Source: CAZMGG01 sp964565715
Lineage (GTDB): Bacteria; Planctomycetota; UBA1135; UBA2386
NCBI GenBank assembly: GCA_964565715.1
Contig: CAZMGG010000001.1
Location: forward strand, 72,266 to 136,265
Length of the DNA: 64,000 nt
Direction of reading: 5' to 3'
In this document: in pieces, positions 9,901-17,378 of the stretch
Position numbering within the stretch: position 1 is the first letter of the stretch
How the letters are laid out: every line of letters begins with the position of its first letter
Made by a program: the position numbers and the translations under genes
Notes under the pieces: generated by a model
Database searches by the model: none
Told to the model about the DNA's origin: nothing
Seen by the model: only the letters and a program-made list of their open reading frames with translations

Positions 9901-10330
9901 CATTGCCGACCTCGCCGCGGCCGAGCGCGCGCACCGCAGCCGCGTGCGGCAGGCGGTCCTTCTGCACCGCCCACAGGGCGTCCTTCAGAGCCACCATGGC
10001 GGCGTTGCGCTGTTCGATGGCGCTGCCGGCGTCGTCGCTGGTCTGGTCGAGCCGGGCGTCGAGGGCGTCCAGCTCCCGTTGCAGCTGCTCCAGGTCGGCG
10101 GTGGCGCGGGCGAACGCCGCCTGGTCCAGCGCCAGCATGCACTCGAGCCCGGGCACGCCCTTCAGCTGCTGGTCGAGCGCGGCCAGCGTGGCGCCGGCCG
10201 CCTGCAATGCCGTCACGTCGGGGGCGCGCCGCAGCGCCACCTGGGCGTTCTGCAGCGCCGCCGGGATGATCTGGGGGCTCGGCGGCGTCCGCGAGGAACG
10301 CCGGCGCAGGACCGCGATGATGCCGCACAT
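6905..10330 (-). CDS. Giant GlmS-like glutamine amidotransferase/SIS protein
   Basis: A 1141-residue protein against about 610 for normal glutamine-fructose-6-phosphate aminotransferase (GlmS), which makes glucosamine-6-phosphate for cell-envelope sugars. It starts MCGI, so Cys2 is the glutaminase nucleophile. A helical insertion of about 140 residues follows (roughly 11-150) before the family motif RGRDSAG. HTRWAS (~255), NGDVDNHEDL (~290) and TDAKVI complete the glutaminase domain. Two SIS domains follow: VIGQGTAAVAG and ISQSGTTTDT (~520-590) with the STKAF signature (~630), then LVGNGTNQVAAAE (~710). A further ~300 residues after ~840 have no counterpart in GlmS. It may be an authentic GlmS with regulatory additions or a paralogue acting on another sugar. 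Confidence 0.75.
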   Translation of the reverse strand: MCGIIAVLRRRSSRTPPSPQIIPAALQNAQVALRRAPDVTALQAAGATLAALDQQLKGVPGLECMLALDQAAFARATADLEQLQRELDALDARLDQTSDDAGSAIEQRNAAMVALKDALWAVQKDRLPHAAAVRALGRGEVGNAGALSAIQTALSALDRLEVRGRDSAGLSLLITGVDPQQPKVQRLLAARPHDPLYLDRSCRVHGGVINLVYKRSAEIGELGDNVRHLRASMTGDELLHELLQEPQAEVLVLGHTRWASIGIISEANTHPLNQEERSPAGGPYVIGALNGDVDNHEDLKQRHGLQIAEEITTDAKVIPALVSRQLAGTPELGEAFRATVAAFEGSVAVAAASAADPHRLALALRGSGQALYVGLCEDGFVVASEPYGVIEECDRYLRMDGETPGNPQNPAASRGQVLVLDRAQAGAADGIRRLAYDGTPLPVQERHLARAAVTTRDIDRGAYPHYLLKEITEAPRSLQKTLRGRVQQHNGRLRAHLPTESVPQAVADGLQKRRFRRLLVIGQGTAAVAGRAVAAALEETLAKAPIEVRALPATELSGFGLRDDLSDTLIVAISQSGTTTDTNRTVDLARGRGAPVLAIVNRRGSDLTDKADGVIYTSDGRDVEMSVASTKAFYAQCAAGFVLALQLARHAGVHDDQREHDLLTALTALPAAMRQVLAQDPHIAQIARQHAPQRRYWALVGNGTNQVAAAEVRIKLSELCYKSIACDATEDKKHIDLSSEPMILVCAAGLTGSTADDVQKEVAIFKAHKACPIVVATAGEERFAAAAAVIPVPAVHPSLAFILSTMAGHLFGYRAALAIDALALPLRRARAAIEEITSDPELRKQPLDSLRPRLLAPHGEFRSGLLQGRYDGALEARTAARLTSLFGYALNLVPLDSYAVEFGEPGSPGTVVDALTTQLTAAIDQLTRPVDAIKHQAKTVTVGISRADEALLTVPLVKGLLEAGAGRDRFSYRDLRTLSGLDPAVRQVLGSTRYAIAGDVEGGAATVKVVDQRGIARKLPSRTAQNPALKGTKHLVAMERQCYVAKGRSDDRTVILVPETEQGQVVGLTLLHVQFAGQLPAGALRGVLGAYRNRYAALKDSVMETEPEFDEALLETMPVVELLTEPVTALADRWRQGQLQG

Positions 10331-10339
10331 GTCGGTTGC

Positions 10340-11536
10340 TTACTTCCCTTCGGAGGCGGGTGCGAATTGCCGCAGGCGTGCCCGCAGCTCGTCGGCGAGG
10401 GTGCCCTTCCCGCTTGTTTCGATCAACGCCGCGAGATCCTTGAGCCAGTCCGCCGTGGCAACGGGCAGTGCGCGCGGCGCCGCGACGAAGTGCAGCTCCG
10501 GTCCGGGCGGGCCCGACCGCACCCGCAGCTTGTCGCAGATCACCACACCCTGCTGCGGATCGTTGGCGATCCCGGCACCGCGGCCGAGCCAGGCGCGGAA
10601 CGGCTTCACCGGCAGGCGCGCCTCGATGGGCCGTTCCAGGCCGAAACGCACGGTGCCATCGGCGGTCCAGCCGACGAACAGGTCGCCGTTCTGGCAGGAC
10701 AGCACCTCGATGCCGCCGTCGGCGGGGATCCGCTCGGCCATGGCCAGATCGAGGGCCGAAGGCAGCGGCAGGCGCAGCGGATCGCCGTAGGCCAGGTTCG
10801 CCATCGCCGGCAACGCCTGCGCCGGCGTCATGCCCGTCGTCGGCGTGAAGCGCTCGCCGAAGTGGGCGCGCAGGGCCTGGTAGGCCTCCATCGCCCGCCG
10901 TTCGCCCCACGGATCGCCGAGGAAGGTGCGCTGGTCGTGTAGCGCGTGGAGCAGCTCGGCGATCAGGAAGGCGTCGCCGTCGCCGAGCATCAACGCCGCC
11001 AGCCGCGTGCGCGCCCGCGGATCGGGATCGGCCTCCTGCGGCACCGCGCCCGGCGTCGCCTTCACGAAGCGATGGGTCTTCTGCCAGCCGAACGCCGCGT
11101 GCGTGCGCACCAGCCAGGCCGGGTCGCGCAGGTGGTCGTGGAAGAGCTGCGCATGGGCCTTGCCGATCGGCTCGTCGGCCCGCGCCCGCCGCGCCAGCCC
11201 GAGCATGGCCTGGCCGCGCCAGAAGAACTCGCGATCGCTGGCCCAGTCGCGCAGGAGGGCCAGGACGGCCTCGCCGTTGCCGCCGCGTTCGGCGAACGCC
11301 TCCACCAGCATGGCCGGCACGGCGTCCCTGCCCTTCTCCTGCTGGAACGCGCGCACCGCCGGCACGGCGGCGTCGCCGGCCTCGGCGACCTTCCGCGCCG
11401 CCGCCAGCCGCAGGCCGTAGCGCGGGTGCGTGCAGGCCTTCTCGACGTCCGCGCGCCAGTCGGTGGCGGCGGGGGTGGGGTCCTGGGCCATGGCCTGGGC
11501 GCAGAGCGCGGCGAACAACAGGATTGCGATCCTCAC
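10340..11536 (-). CDS. Secreted HEAT-repeat-like protein
   Basis: About 398 residues. I take the GTG at 11536 as start: it overlaps the stop of the upstream gene (GTGA) and opens a signal peptide (RIAILLFAALCAQAMAQ). Residues ~30-160 show alpha-helical repeats (RLAAARKVAEAGDAAVPAV, AMLGLARRARADEP) resembling HEAT/armadillo repeats. The C-terminal half has no recognised fold. HEAT proteins scaffold protein contacts; location is predicted periplasmic or extracellular. It is probably co-transcribed with the DUF3299-like gene. Role unknown. Confidence 0.7.
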   Translation of the reverse strand: MRIAILLFAALCAQAMAQDPTPAATDWRADVEKACTHPRYGLRLAAARKVAEAGDAAVPAVRAFQQEKGRDAVPAMLVEAFAERGGNGEAVLALLRDWASDREFFWRGQAMLGLARRARADEPIGKAHAQLFHDHLRDPAWLVRTHAAFGWQKTHRFVKATPGAVPQEADPDPRARTRLAALMLGDGDAFLIAELLHALHDQRTFLGDPWGERRAMEAYQALRAHFGERFTPTTGMTPAQALPAMANLAYGDPLRLPLPSALDLAMAERIPADGGIEVLSCQNGDLFVGWTADGTVRFGLERPIEARLPVKPFRAWLGRGAGIANDPQQGVVICDKLRVRSGPPGPELHFVAAPRALPVATADWLKDLAALIETSGKGTLADELRARLRQFAPASEGK

Positions 11537-11937
11537 TGCAGCTTCTCCACGTCCATCAGGTAGACCGCCCACACCACGCCGTCCTCCTTGCGTTCGCCGA
11601 CGTAGAGCTTGCCGGTGAGCGTGACGATGCCGGGCTTGATCTCGGTGGTCTGCCCCTCGGGCATGGCGCAGTAGACGATCTCGTTGAGCTTCGGCGTGCC
11701 GGTGCAGCCGCAGGCATCGTTGACCAGCAGGAACTGGTCCACCGGGTGGCTGCCCGGCACCTCGCGCCGCATGGCGCCGCTCAGCGTGACGATCTTCTGG
11801 TCGAGGATGCGGACCTCGGCGGGCAGGGGCTTGCCCTCGACGAAGTCGAAGCCCGACAGCACGGCGAAGCTGGTCTTCTGCGGATCCTGCCCAGGGAGGG
11901 CCAGGAGCAGGGCGAGGACGGCGGCGCTGGGCTTCAT
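11533..11937 (-). CDS. Small secreted DUF3299-like protein
   Basis: A 134-residue protein with a short hydrophobic leader (MKPSAAVLALLLALPGQ). The body has the order seen in DUF3299 proteins: GFDFVEGKPLPAEVRILDQK, then a block with cysteines (FLLVNDACGCTG), then GIVTLTGKLYVGE. The family's function is unknown; members are exported and sometimes sit near transport genes. It overlaps the HEAT-like gene by four bases, forming a two-gene unit. TATCCT lies 15 nt before the start. Confidence 0.6.
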   Translation of the reverse strand: MKPSAAVLALLLALPGQDPQKTSFAVLSGFDFVEGKPLPAEVRILDQKIVTLSGAMRREVPGSHPVDQFLLVNDACGCTGTPKLNEIVYCAMPEGQTTEIKPGIVTLTGKLYVGERKEDGVVWAVYLMDVEKLQ

Positions 11938-12011
11938 CGGGATGCGGGCAGGAGGATAGCGGTTGGCGCGGCCGGGTGCGCGGTGAGTTGAACCGGTCCC
12001 GCGGCGCCGCC

Positions 12012-14087
12012 CTACCGCGCCACCTCGATCACCACCTCCGCCACCTCCCCGCGCAGCGGGAACGGCGCCGCATACCTCCCGACCGCGCCGTTGCCGTCGC
12101 GGCCCACCTGCAGGCCGTCCTGCGGCATCTCCACCAGCAGCCCCGGCAACTTCCCGCGCAGCACCTCCACATCACCGATCCGGAACGTCACCACGCCGTC
12201 CCGGCCGACCCCGCCTTCCAGCCGCACCTCGCCGCCGACGTCGCCGTCGCTCCGCACCACCGTCAGCGCGCCACCGCGCCGCACCGCGAAGCACAGCCGC
12301 CCCTCCTGCCGGTAGAGCGCCCAGCCGTGCGTGCCGCCACCCTGCGCCACCAGCACGCCGTCGCCGTCGAGCCGCCCACGCACCATCACCGAGAACGCCG
12401 CACCGGCCACCATCGGCGCCTTGTCCCGCGGCAGGTCCGCGTCCGGCCCGAGCACGAACCGACGCTCGTTCGAGAACGTCGCCTTCGCCCGGCCGCCCAG
12501 CGGCAGCACCTGGCTGCGTTCGGCCCAGTCCTGCCACTGCGCCGCCAGCGCCGCCACCCGGCCCGGCTGTTCGCCGGCGAGGTCGTGCAGCTCCGTCCGA
12601 TCCGTGCGCAGGTCGTAGAGCTCCCACGCGCCGCGTTCGCCGCGGGCCACCAGCTTCCACGGGCCGCGCCGCACGGCGCGGTTGCCCTCGTGCTCGAAGA
12701 AGATCGCGCGCTCGGGCAGGTCCTCGCCGCGGAACGCCGGCAGCAGGCTGGTGCCGGCCGGCGGCGGCACCTGATGGCCGTCCTGTTCGATCGGATACTG
12801 CGCTCCGGCCACGTCGAGCAGCGTCGCCATGACGTCGATCACGTGGCCCGGCTGCGCGCGCAGCTCACCCTTGCCGGCGAAGCCGTGCGGCCAGTGCACC
12901 ACCAGCGGCGTGGCGATGCCGCCCTCGTGCACGTGGTGCTTGTAGAGACGGAACGGCGTGTTGCTGAGGTTGGCCCAGGGCAGGCCGTAGCTCTGGTAGG
13001 TGTCCTCCGGGCCCGGCATCACCGCGGGATCGTTGCCCCGGCGCACCGGCCGGCCGTCGCGGGTCACGGTGGTCACCGACAGGCTCACGCCCTGGCCCAG
13101 TTCCTCGGCGCAGCCGCCGTTGTCGGCGAGGAACAGGAAGAGCGTGTCGGCGAGGCGGCCGCGTTGCTGCAGCGCGCTCACGATGGTGCCGACGGCGCGG
13201 TCCAGGGCTGCGACCTGGGCGGCGTAGACCTCCATGCGCCGCTGCTGCCATTCCCGGTGCGTGGCCTCGGTCCAAGGCGGTGCGGTGCGGTCGCGGGGCG
13301 AGAGCGCCCAGGCCGGATCGACGAGGCCCATCGCCGTCTGCCGCTGCAGGCGGGCTTCGCGCAGCGCGTCCCAGCCCGCGGCGAAACGGCCGTGTTCGGC
13401 GGCGATGTCGGCGTCGCGCGCGTGCAGCGGCCAGTGCGGTGCGGTGAAGGCCGCGTACAGGAACAACGGCCGGTCCCTGGGCTCGGCGGCGACGATCGCG
13501 GCGGCGCGCGCGCCGAGCGCGTCGGTGTAGTGGTAGTCGTCCGGCCCCGCCGGCGCCGGGTCGTTGCCGTCGGTGAGGGTGACCGGCGCGAAGTAGCTGC
13601 CGGCGCCGTGGATGGTGCCGTGGAAGACGTCGAAGCCGCGCTCCAGCGGCCACTGGTCCTTCGGCCCGTCCTTCTGGTTGTGGCGGGTGACGTGCCACTT
13701 GCCGACCATGGCGGTGCGGTAGCCGTTCTGGCGCAGGACCTCGGCGATGGTGACGGTGCGCGGGCTGAGGTCGCCGCGGTAGCCGGGATGGCCGCGGTCC
13801 TCCATCATGTGGCCGACGCCGGCCACGTGCGGGTACTGGCCGGTGAGCAGGCTGGCGCGGGTCGGGCAGCAGCGGCCGGTATTGTAGAACTGGGTGAAGC
13901 GCAGGCCGCCCTGGGCGAGCGCGTCGAGGTTGGGCGTGCGCAGTTCGCCGCCGTAGCAGCCGAGGTCGGACCAGCCGAGGTCGTCGGCGAGCACCAGGAC
14001 GATGTCGGGGCGGCCGGATTGCTGCGCGGGCAGGCCTGGTGCGAGCAGCAGGGCGAGGACGGCGACGGCGCGGGCGAACGGCGGCAT
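12012..14087 (-). CDS. Secreted type I sulfatase
   Basis: A 691-residue protein with a signal peptide (AVAVLALLLAPGLPAQ). It begins the sulfatase fold with PDIVLVLADDLGWSDLGCYGG, whose Asp pair binds calcium. The family signature C-x-P-x-R is present as CCPTRASLLTG; its first cysteine would be oxidised to formylglycine, the catalytic residue. GKWHVTRH supplies further active-site Lys/His residues. The last ~170 residues form a jelly-roll-like extension. It would hydrolyse sulfate esters, perhaps from algal or animal polysaccharides as many planctomycetal sulfatases do, but the substrate is not readable. No maturase (anSME/FGE) is nearby. TACGCT lies seven bases before the ATG. Confidence 0.9.
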   Translation of the reverse strand: MPPFARAVAVLALLLAPGLPAQQSGRPDIVLVLADDLGWSDLGCYGGELRTPNLDALAQGGLRFTQFYNTGRCCPTRASLLTGQYPHVAGVGHMMEDRGHPGYRGDLSPRTVTIAEVLRQNGYRTAMVGKWHVTRHNQKDGPKDQWPLERGFDVFHGTIHGAGSYFAPVTLTDGNDPAPAGPDDYHYTDALGARAAAIVAAEPRDRPLFLYAAFTAPHWPLHARDADIAAEHGRFAAGWDALREARLQRQTAMGLVDPAWALSPRDRTAPPWTEATHREWQQRRMEVYAAQVAALDRAVGTIVSALQQRGRLADTLFLFLADNGGCAEELGQGVSLSVTTVTRDGRPVRRGNDPAVMPGPEDTYQSYGLPWANLSNTPFRLYKHHVHEGGIATPLVVHWPHGFAGKGELRAQPGHVIDVMATLLDVAGAQYPIEQDGHQVPPPAGTSLLPAFRGEDLPERAIFFEHEGNRAVRRGPWKLVARGERGAWELYDLRTDRTELHDLAGEQPGRVAALAAQWQDWAERSQVLPLGGRAKATFSNERRFVLGPDADLPRDKAPMVAGAAFSVMVRGRLDGDGVLVAQGGGTHGWALYRQEGRLCFAVRRGGALTVVRSDGDVGGEVRLEGGVGRDGVVTFRIGDVEVLRGKLPGLLVEMPQDGLQVGRDGNGAVGRYAAPFPLRGEVAEVVIEVAR

Positions 14088-14094
14088 CCGGGCG

Positions 14095-14100
14095 AGCGTA
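14095..14100 (-). promoter_or_regulatory. Leaderless-type -10 element (TACGCT-N7-ATG) of the sulfatase
   Basis: On the minus strand TACGCT is followed by seven bases and the sulfatase ATG at 14087. There is no room for a ribosome-binding site downstream of the expected transcription start. Confidence 0.45.
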
Positions 14101-14118
14101 GCGCCAGGGCGGGCTCGA

Positions 14119-14358
14119 TCAGCCGGCGCCGGTGCCGTCGTCGATCTTGATCACCTCCACCGGGCAGTCGCGGGCCGCGTCGCGGATGTCGTCGGCCTTG
14201 CCGGTGAAGTGGGCGGCGGCGTCGGGCTTGATCACGCAGTCCTGGTCGTTCTCGACGAGGAACACGTCCGGGACGAGGTCCTCGCACAGCTTGCAGGCGA
14301 TGCAGCCTTCTTCGATCCAGACGCGGCGGATGGGGGAGTCGGTCACGGGGTGCGGCAC
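14119..14358 (-). CDS. Small iron-sulfur ferredoxin (single cluster)
   Basis: A 79-residue acidic protein. C-x2-C-x2-C (CIACKLC) around residue 20 plus DCP near residue 65 gives four ligands for one [4Fe-4S] cluster; a fifth cysteine lies in DCVIKP. It resembles monocluster ferredoxins rather than the two-cluster ferredoxins that normally feed benzoyl-CoA reductase. The start is GTG at 14358, with an in-frame GTG at 14346 as alternative. It lies 31 nt upstream of the sulfatase on the same strand, but I see no functional link. A repeat-rich, possibly regulatory segment lies upstream. Confidence 0.8.
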   Translation of the reverse strand: MPHPVTDSPIRRVWIEEGCIACKLCEDLVPDVFLVENDQDCVIKPDAAAHFTGKADDIRDAARDCPVEVIKIDDGTGAG

Positions 14359-14367
14359 GGCGGGCGG

Positions 14368-14416
14368 GCGAGGAATCTAAAGTTCACTTTGAAAAAGGGC
14401 GAGGAATTCAAAGTGG
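14368..14416. promoter_or_regulatory. Direct and inverted repeats before the ferredoxin gene
   Basis: Two 16-base units, GCGAGGAATctAAAGT at 14368-14383 and GCGAGGAATtcAAAGT at 14399-14414, are spaced 31 bases apart (about three helical turns). The same stretch holds a perfect inverted repeat, CACTTTGAA (14385-14393) with TTCAAAGTG (14407-14415). The segment is A+T-rich for this genome and lies just upstream of the ferredoxin start, so an operator/promoter is likely. Confidence 0.45.
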
Positions 14417-14481
14417 CGCCCGGGCGGGTCCGCGCAGCCCATGGCGGGGTATTCCCGCTGTCCGTGCGGATCGGCGAGGTC

Positions 14482-16245
14482 TCAGACCATGGCCGTCGTC
14501 GCGAACTCTCGGGCCGGTGCGCGACCCTCGAACACCATGGTCGCCAGCACCACGAAGGCCACCAGCAGGCCGATGACGCCCCAGGCGGGCTGCACCAGGG
14601 CCAGCAGCGGCGTGGCCACGAGCACCAGCAGGAAGGCGAGGTAGCGGTCGGGCGTGCACCACGCCGGGTCGTCCTGCACCATCCACGCGACGAGGCAGAG
14701 CCCGATCACGGGCGCGCTGCCGACGAGCGTGTCCAGCACCGGGTGGGTGGGATACCAGCCCAGCGCCGACAGCGCCGCCATGCCGGCCAGCGCCACGGCG
14801 AGCGCGGCGAAGCAGCGTTCCGCCACCGAGCGTCCGCCCGCGCGCAGCCAGGCCGACGCATGCCAGAAGAGCAGCAGCGGGAAGACCGGCAGCAGGGTGA
14901 AGCCGGGCTGCACCAGGGCGCAGCCGACCAGCAGGACGAGCGCCGTCCGCGACAGGCCGAAGGTGCGGCCGGGCAGGCGCCGCTGCGCAAGGACCAGTCC
15001 CGCCAACGGCAGCGGCAGGAGCACGAGGAGCAGCATCAGCCACGGCGTGGGCAGGATGACGTTCCAAGGCAGGGGCAGCTGTCGTGCGGCGTCGCGCCAC
15101 AGTTCGCGCCAGACGGGGGTCGCGGCCGGCGTCGCCGCCGGTTCCTGGTGTCCGAGCACGATCCACCACAGCCGGTTGGTGCGGAAGTGCGGGCGGAGCC
15201 GATCGGCGATCCAGCTGGCGCTGGCGGCGTCGTCCTGCAGCAGCAGCGCGCGCAGCGCGAGACGGCGTGCGTCGGAATCGTCGATCAGCGTGGTGGTCTG
15301 GGTGGTCGCGCCGCCGAGGGCGAGCAGGCCGGCCTCGTCCATGTGGTCCAGGGGTTGCCGCACCAGGTCCTGCCAGAAGTCATCATGCGCCGGTATCGGC
15401 TCCATGCGAGCCAGCCAGGCGGGCCCGTGTCGCCGGGCTTCACGGCAGAGCGTGAGGTCGCGGAAGAGCAGGCCGGCCAGCAGGGACTGCCCGACGGGAT
15501 CGGGCGCCCAGATGGGAGCCCGCCAGCTTCCCCGGCGAGGGGGCAGCCATGCTTCGAGCGCCGTCCGATGCGCATCCGACAGAGGCGCCCTCGCACGGTC
15601 CAGCGCGGCGAAGCGGGCGCGCCAGAAGGTCTCCCGTTGGTGGTCCGGTTCCGGTGTCGACGTGGCCTGCAGCAGCAGCGCGACGCCACGGCGCAGGTCG
15701 TACCAGGCCACCGGTTCGTCGAGGCGCAGGCCCAAGGGGGGCAGCAGCAGGCTGCCGCTGCCGGATCCGGATCCGTTGCTGCCGCCGAAGTCGAACCGCT
15801 GACGATGGTCCTTGTGGCTGTCGAGGACGTCGATGGCCAGCACGTCGCCCACCGCGCCGCAGGCGCGCAACTGCAGGACGACCCGATAGCCGACCTGCAC
15901 GGTCGGCTGGCCGGTCAGCGCCACCGTTCCGGCCCGCCAGATGGCCGGCATCGCCGGTTCCGGACCGAGGTCGGTGCCGCCGATCTCGATGCGCTGCTCG
16001 ACGCCGAGGGGGATCTGCACCTGCGTCGACGCCAGGATGCTCTCCCGCAGCTCCGTCTCGGCCACGTGCAGCAGCGCGCACTGCAGCCAGGGCCCGTCGG
16101 CCGGATGCTGCGGCACCGGTGGCACCTGCGGCGCCGGCGTCGCGGAGCCTGCCTCGGCAGGCGCCTCGTGCGGCCGGACGGGGCGGGTGAGAAGGGCCAG
16201 CAGCAGGGCGGCGATCGCAAGCAGCCAGGGCAGACGTCGGCGCAT
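14482..16245 (-). CDS. Large membrane-anchored protein of unknown function
   Basis: About 587 residues. The ATG at 16245 is chosen because GAGGAG stands about 12 nt upstream and the protein then opens with a membrane or signal segment (RRRLPWLLAIAALLLALL). A region of ~340 residues without recognised motifs follows, predicted outside the cytoplasm. The C-terminal ~220 residues contain about six hydrophobic helices (for example TPWLMLLLVLLPLPLAGLVL and VIGLLVAFVVLATMVF). I do not recognise the family. The start region is divergent from the Fur gene, with about 120 nt shared for both promoters. Confidence 0.65.
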   Translation of the reverse strand: MRRRLPWLLAIAALLLALLTRPVRPHEAPAEAGSATPAPQVPPVPQHPADGPWLQCALLHVAETELRESILASTQVQIPLGVEQRIEIGGTDLGPEPAMPAIWRAGTVALTGQPTVQVGYRVVLQLRACGAVGDVLAIDVLDSHKDHRQRFDFGGSNGSGSGSGSLLLPPLGLRLDEPVAWYDLRRGVALLLQATSTPEPDHQRETFWRARFAALDRARAPLSDAHRTALEAWLPPRRGSWRAPIWAPDPVGQSLLAGLLFRDLTLCREARRHGPAWLARMEPIPAHDDFWQDLVRQPLDHMDEAGLLALGGATTQTTTLIDDSDARRLALRALLLQDDAASASWIADRLRPHFRTNRLWWIVLGHQEPAATPAATPVWRELWRDAARQLPLPWNVILPTPWLMLLLVLLPLPLAGLVLAQRRLPGRTFGLSRTALVLLVGCALVQPGFTLLPVFPLLLFWHASAWLRAGGRSVAERCFAALAVALAGMAALSALGWYPTHPVLDTLVGSAPVIGLCLVAWMVQDDPAWCTPDRYLAFLLVLVATPLLALVQPAWGVIGLLVAFVVLATMVFEGRAPAREFATTAMV

Positions 16246-16352
16246 GTGGGGGGCTCCTCGGCGCGGAACGCTACCCGGCGCATCGGCGGCTGGGAAGCGG
16301 GGCAGTCCCGGCGTCCCCACGGACAGCCCCTTGATCTGGATAAGAGCCAAGG

Positions 16353-16367
16353 TTAGACTACGTCTAA
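16353..16367 (+). promoter_or_regulatory. Fur-type operator overlapping the fur promoter and start
   Basis: TTAGAC-TAC-GTCTAA is a perfect 6-3-6 inverted repeat that ends directly at the ATG of the Fur-family gene. Its left part contains TAGACT (16354-16359), a TANNNT hexamer eight bases before the ATG. The likely -10 element and operator therefore coincide, which would allow tight autorepression. Length and symmetry fit Fur/PerR/Irr boxes. Confidence 0.6.
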
Positions 16368-16769
16368 ATGCGCGCCGAGACCATCGAACGCCTGGAGCAG
16401 GCCGGCATCCGTCCTTCCGCCCAGCGGGTGGCGATCGCCGACTACGTCCTGTACACCGATGCCCACCCGTCCGCCGACGAGGTGTGGCAGGCGGTGCAGG
16501 CGACCCTGCCGATCGTCTCCCGGGCCACCGTCTACAACACCTTGCGGCTGTTCGTCGAGCAGGGGATCCTGCGGGAACTGGTGCTGGCCCAGGGCCGCAC
16601 GGTCTACGACCCCAACCTGGATCGGCACCATCACTTCATCGACGACCAGAGCGGGGCCATCGAGGACGTCCCCTGGGGCGCGATCCGCGTCGCCAATGCC
16701 GCGGCGCTGCCCGGCTACGATGTCCGCGAGTACTCGGTGGTGCTGCGCGGGCGGCGCCGGCGGCGATGA
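16368..16769 (+). CDS. Fur-family regulator lacking all cysteines
   Basis: A 133-residue protein with the Fur winged helix: recognition helix SRATVYNTLRLF at 51-62 and the metal-site motif HHHF at 87-90. It contains no cysteine, so the CxxC structural-zinc sites of most Fur/PerR proteins are missing, as in Irr-type members. The last residues are a run of arginines. It likely binds the inverted repeat at its own start. The neighbour downstream is Dps, an iron-storing protector, so a role in iron or peroxide response is likely. Whether it senses Fe, Mn, haem or peroxide cannot be told. Confidence 0.85.
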   Translation: MRAETIERLEQAGIRPSAQRVAIADYVLYTDAHPSADEVWQAVQATLPIVSRATVYNTLRLFVEQGILRELVLAQGRTVYDPNLDRHHHFIDDQSGAIEDVPWGAIRVANAAALPGYDVREYSVVLRGRRRRR

Positions 16770-16827
16770 CCTGCATCCGGCCCGTGCTTTGCACGAACCA
16801 CACCTTCCCAGACCACCTAACCAGACC

Positions 16828-17343
16828 ATGACCACAACCAAGACCAAGGAATCTCCCGTGACCAAGCTGCACAAGAGCCCCACCTCGCTGCCCGACGACG
16901 CCCGCCGGAAGCTCGGCACCGCGCTGAACGAGGCGCTGACCGACGGCATCGACCTGTTCACCCAGCTGAAGGTCGCGCACTGGAACATCAAGGGACCGCA
17001 GTTCCCGGCCCTGCACCCGCTGTTCGACCAGTTCGCCAGCGAGCTGGCGGCGTTCAACGACGAGGTGGCGGAACGGGCGCTGACGCTGGGCATGCTGGCG
17101 GTGGGCACCGCCCGGCACGTGGCGCAGCACTCGCGCCTGCCGGACTACCCGCAGGACGTGACCGCCGACCTGGAGCACGTGGCGCTGCTGGTCGACCGGA
17201 TCGGCAAGTACCTGACCGGGATGCGGGCGGTGGGCACGCTGGCCGACGAGCTGGGTGACGACCGCACCGTCGACCTCGCCACCACGGTGGTGCAGACCTT
17301 CGAGAAGCACGCCTGGTTCCTGCAGGCGACGCTGGACCGGTAG
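16828..17343 (+). CDS. dps: Dps-family ferritin-like DNA-protection protein
   Basis: 171 residues from the ATG at 16828, or 161 from the GTG at 16858, which has AAGGA seven bases upstream; the start is undecided. KVAHWNIKGPQFPALHPLFDQF and the following D-E-V-A-E carry the inter-subunit ferroxidase ligands (His, His, Asp, Glu) of Dps dodecamers, which oxidise Fe(II) with hydrogen peroxide and store iron. It lies 58 nt after the Fur-like gene; a small hairpin CGTGC-TTT-GCACG (16783-16795) is in between. Co-regulation by the Fur-like protein is plausible. Confidence 0.88.
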   Translation: MTTTKTKESPVTKLHKSPTSLPDDARRKLGTALNEALTDGIDLFTQLKVAHWNIKGPQFPALHPLFDQFASELAAFNDEVAERALTLGMLAVGTARHVAQHSRLPDYPQDVTADLEHVALLVDRIGKYLTGMRAVGTLADELGDDRTVDLATTVVQTFEKHAWFLQATLDR

Positions 17344-17378
17344 CGGGGATCGCCGGCATCGGTAGGCTCTGCCGGCCG

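Noticed and set aside
5667..10942. Very long open frames (over 1700 codons) on both strands across the GlmS-like and radical SAM genes
   Set aside because: They lie antisense or out of frame to genes with clear family motifs; their arginine/alanine/proline-rich composition is the usual artefact of high-G+C third positions.
16858..16860. GTG 16858 as the definite Dps start
   Set aside because: It has AAGGA upstream, but the ATG at 16828 is also plausible and N-terminal tails vary in Dps; left undecided.
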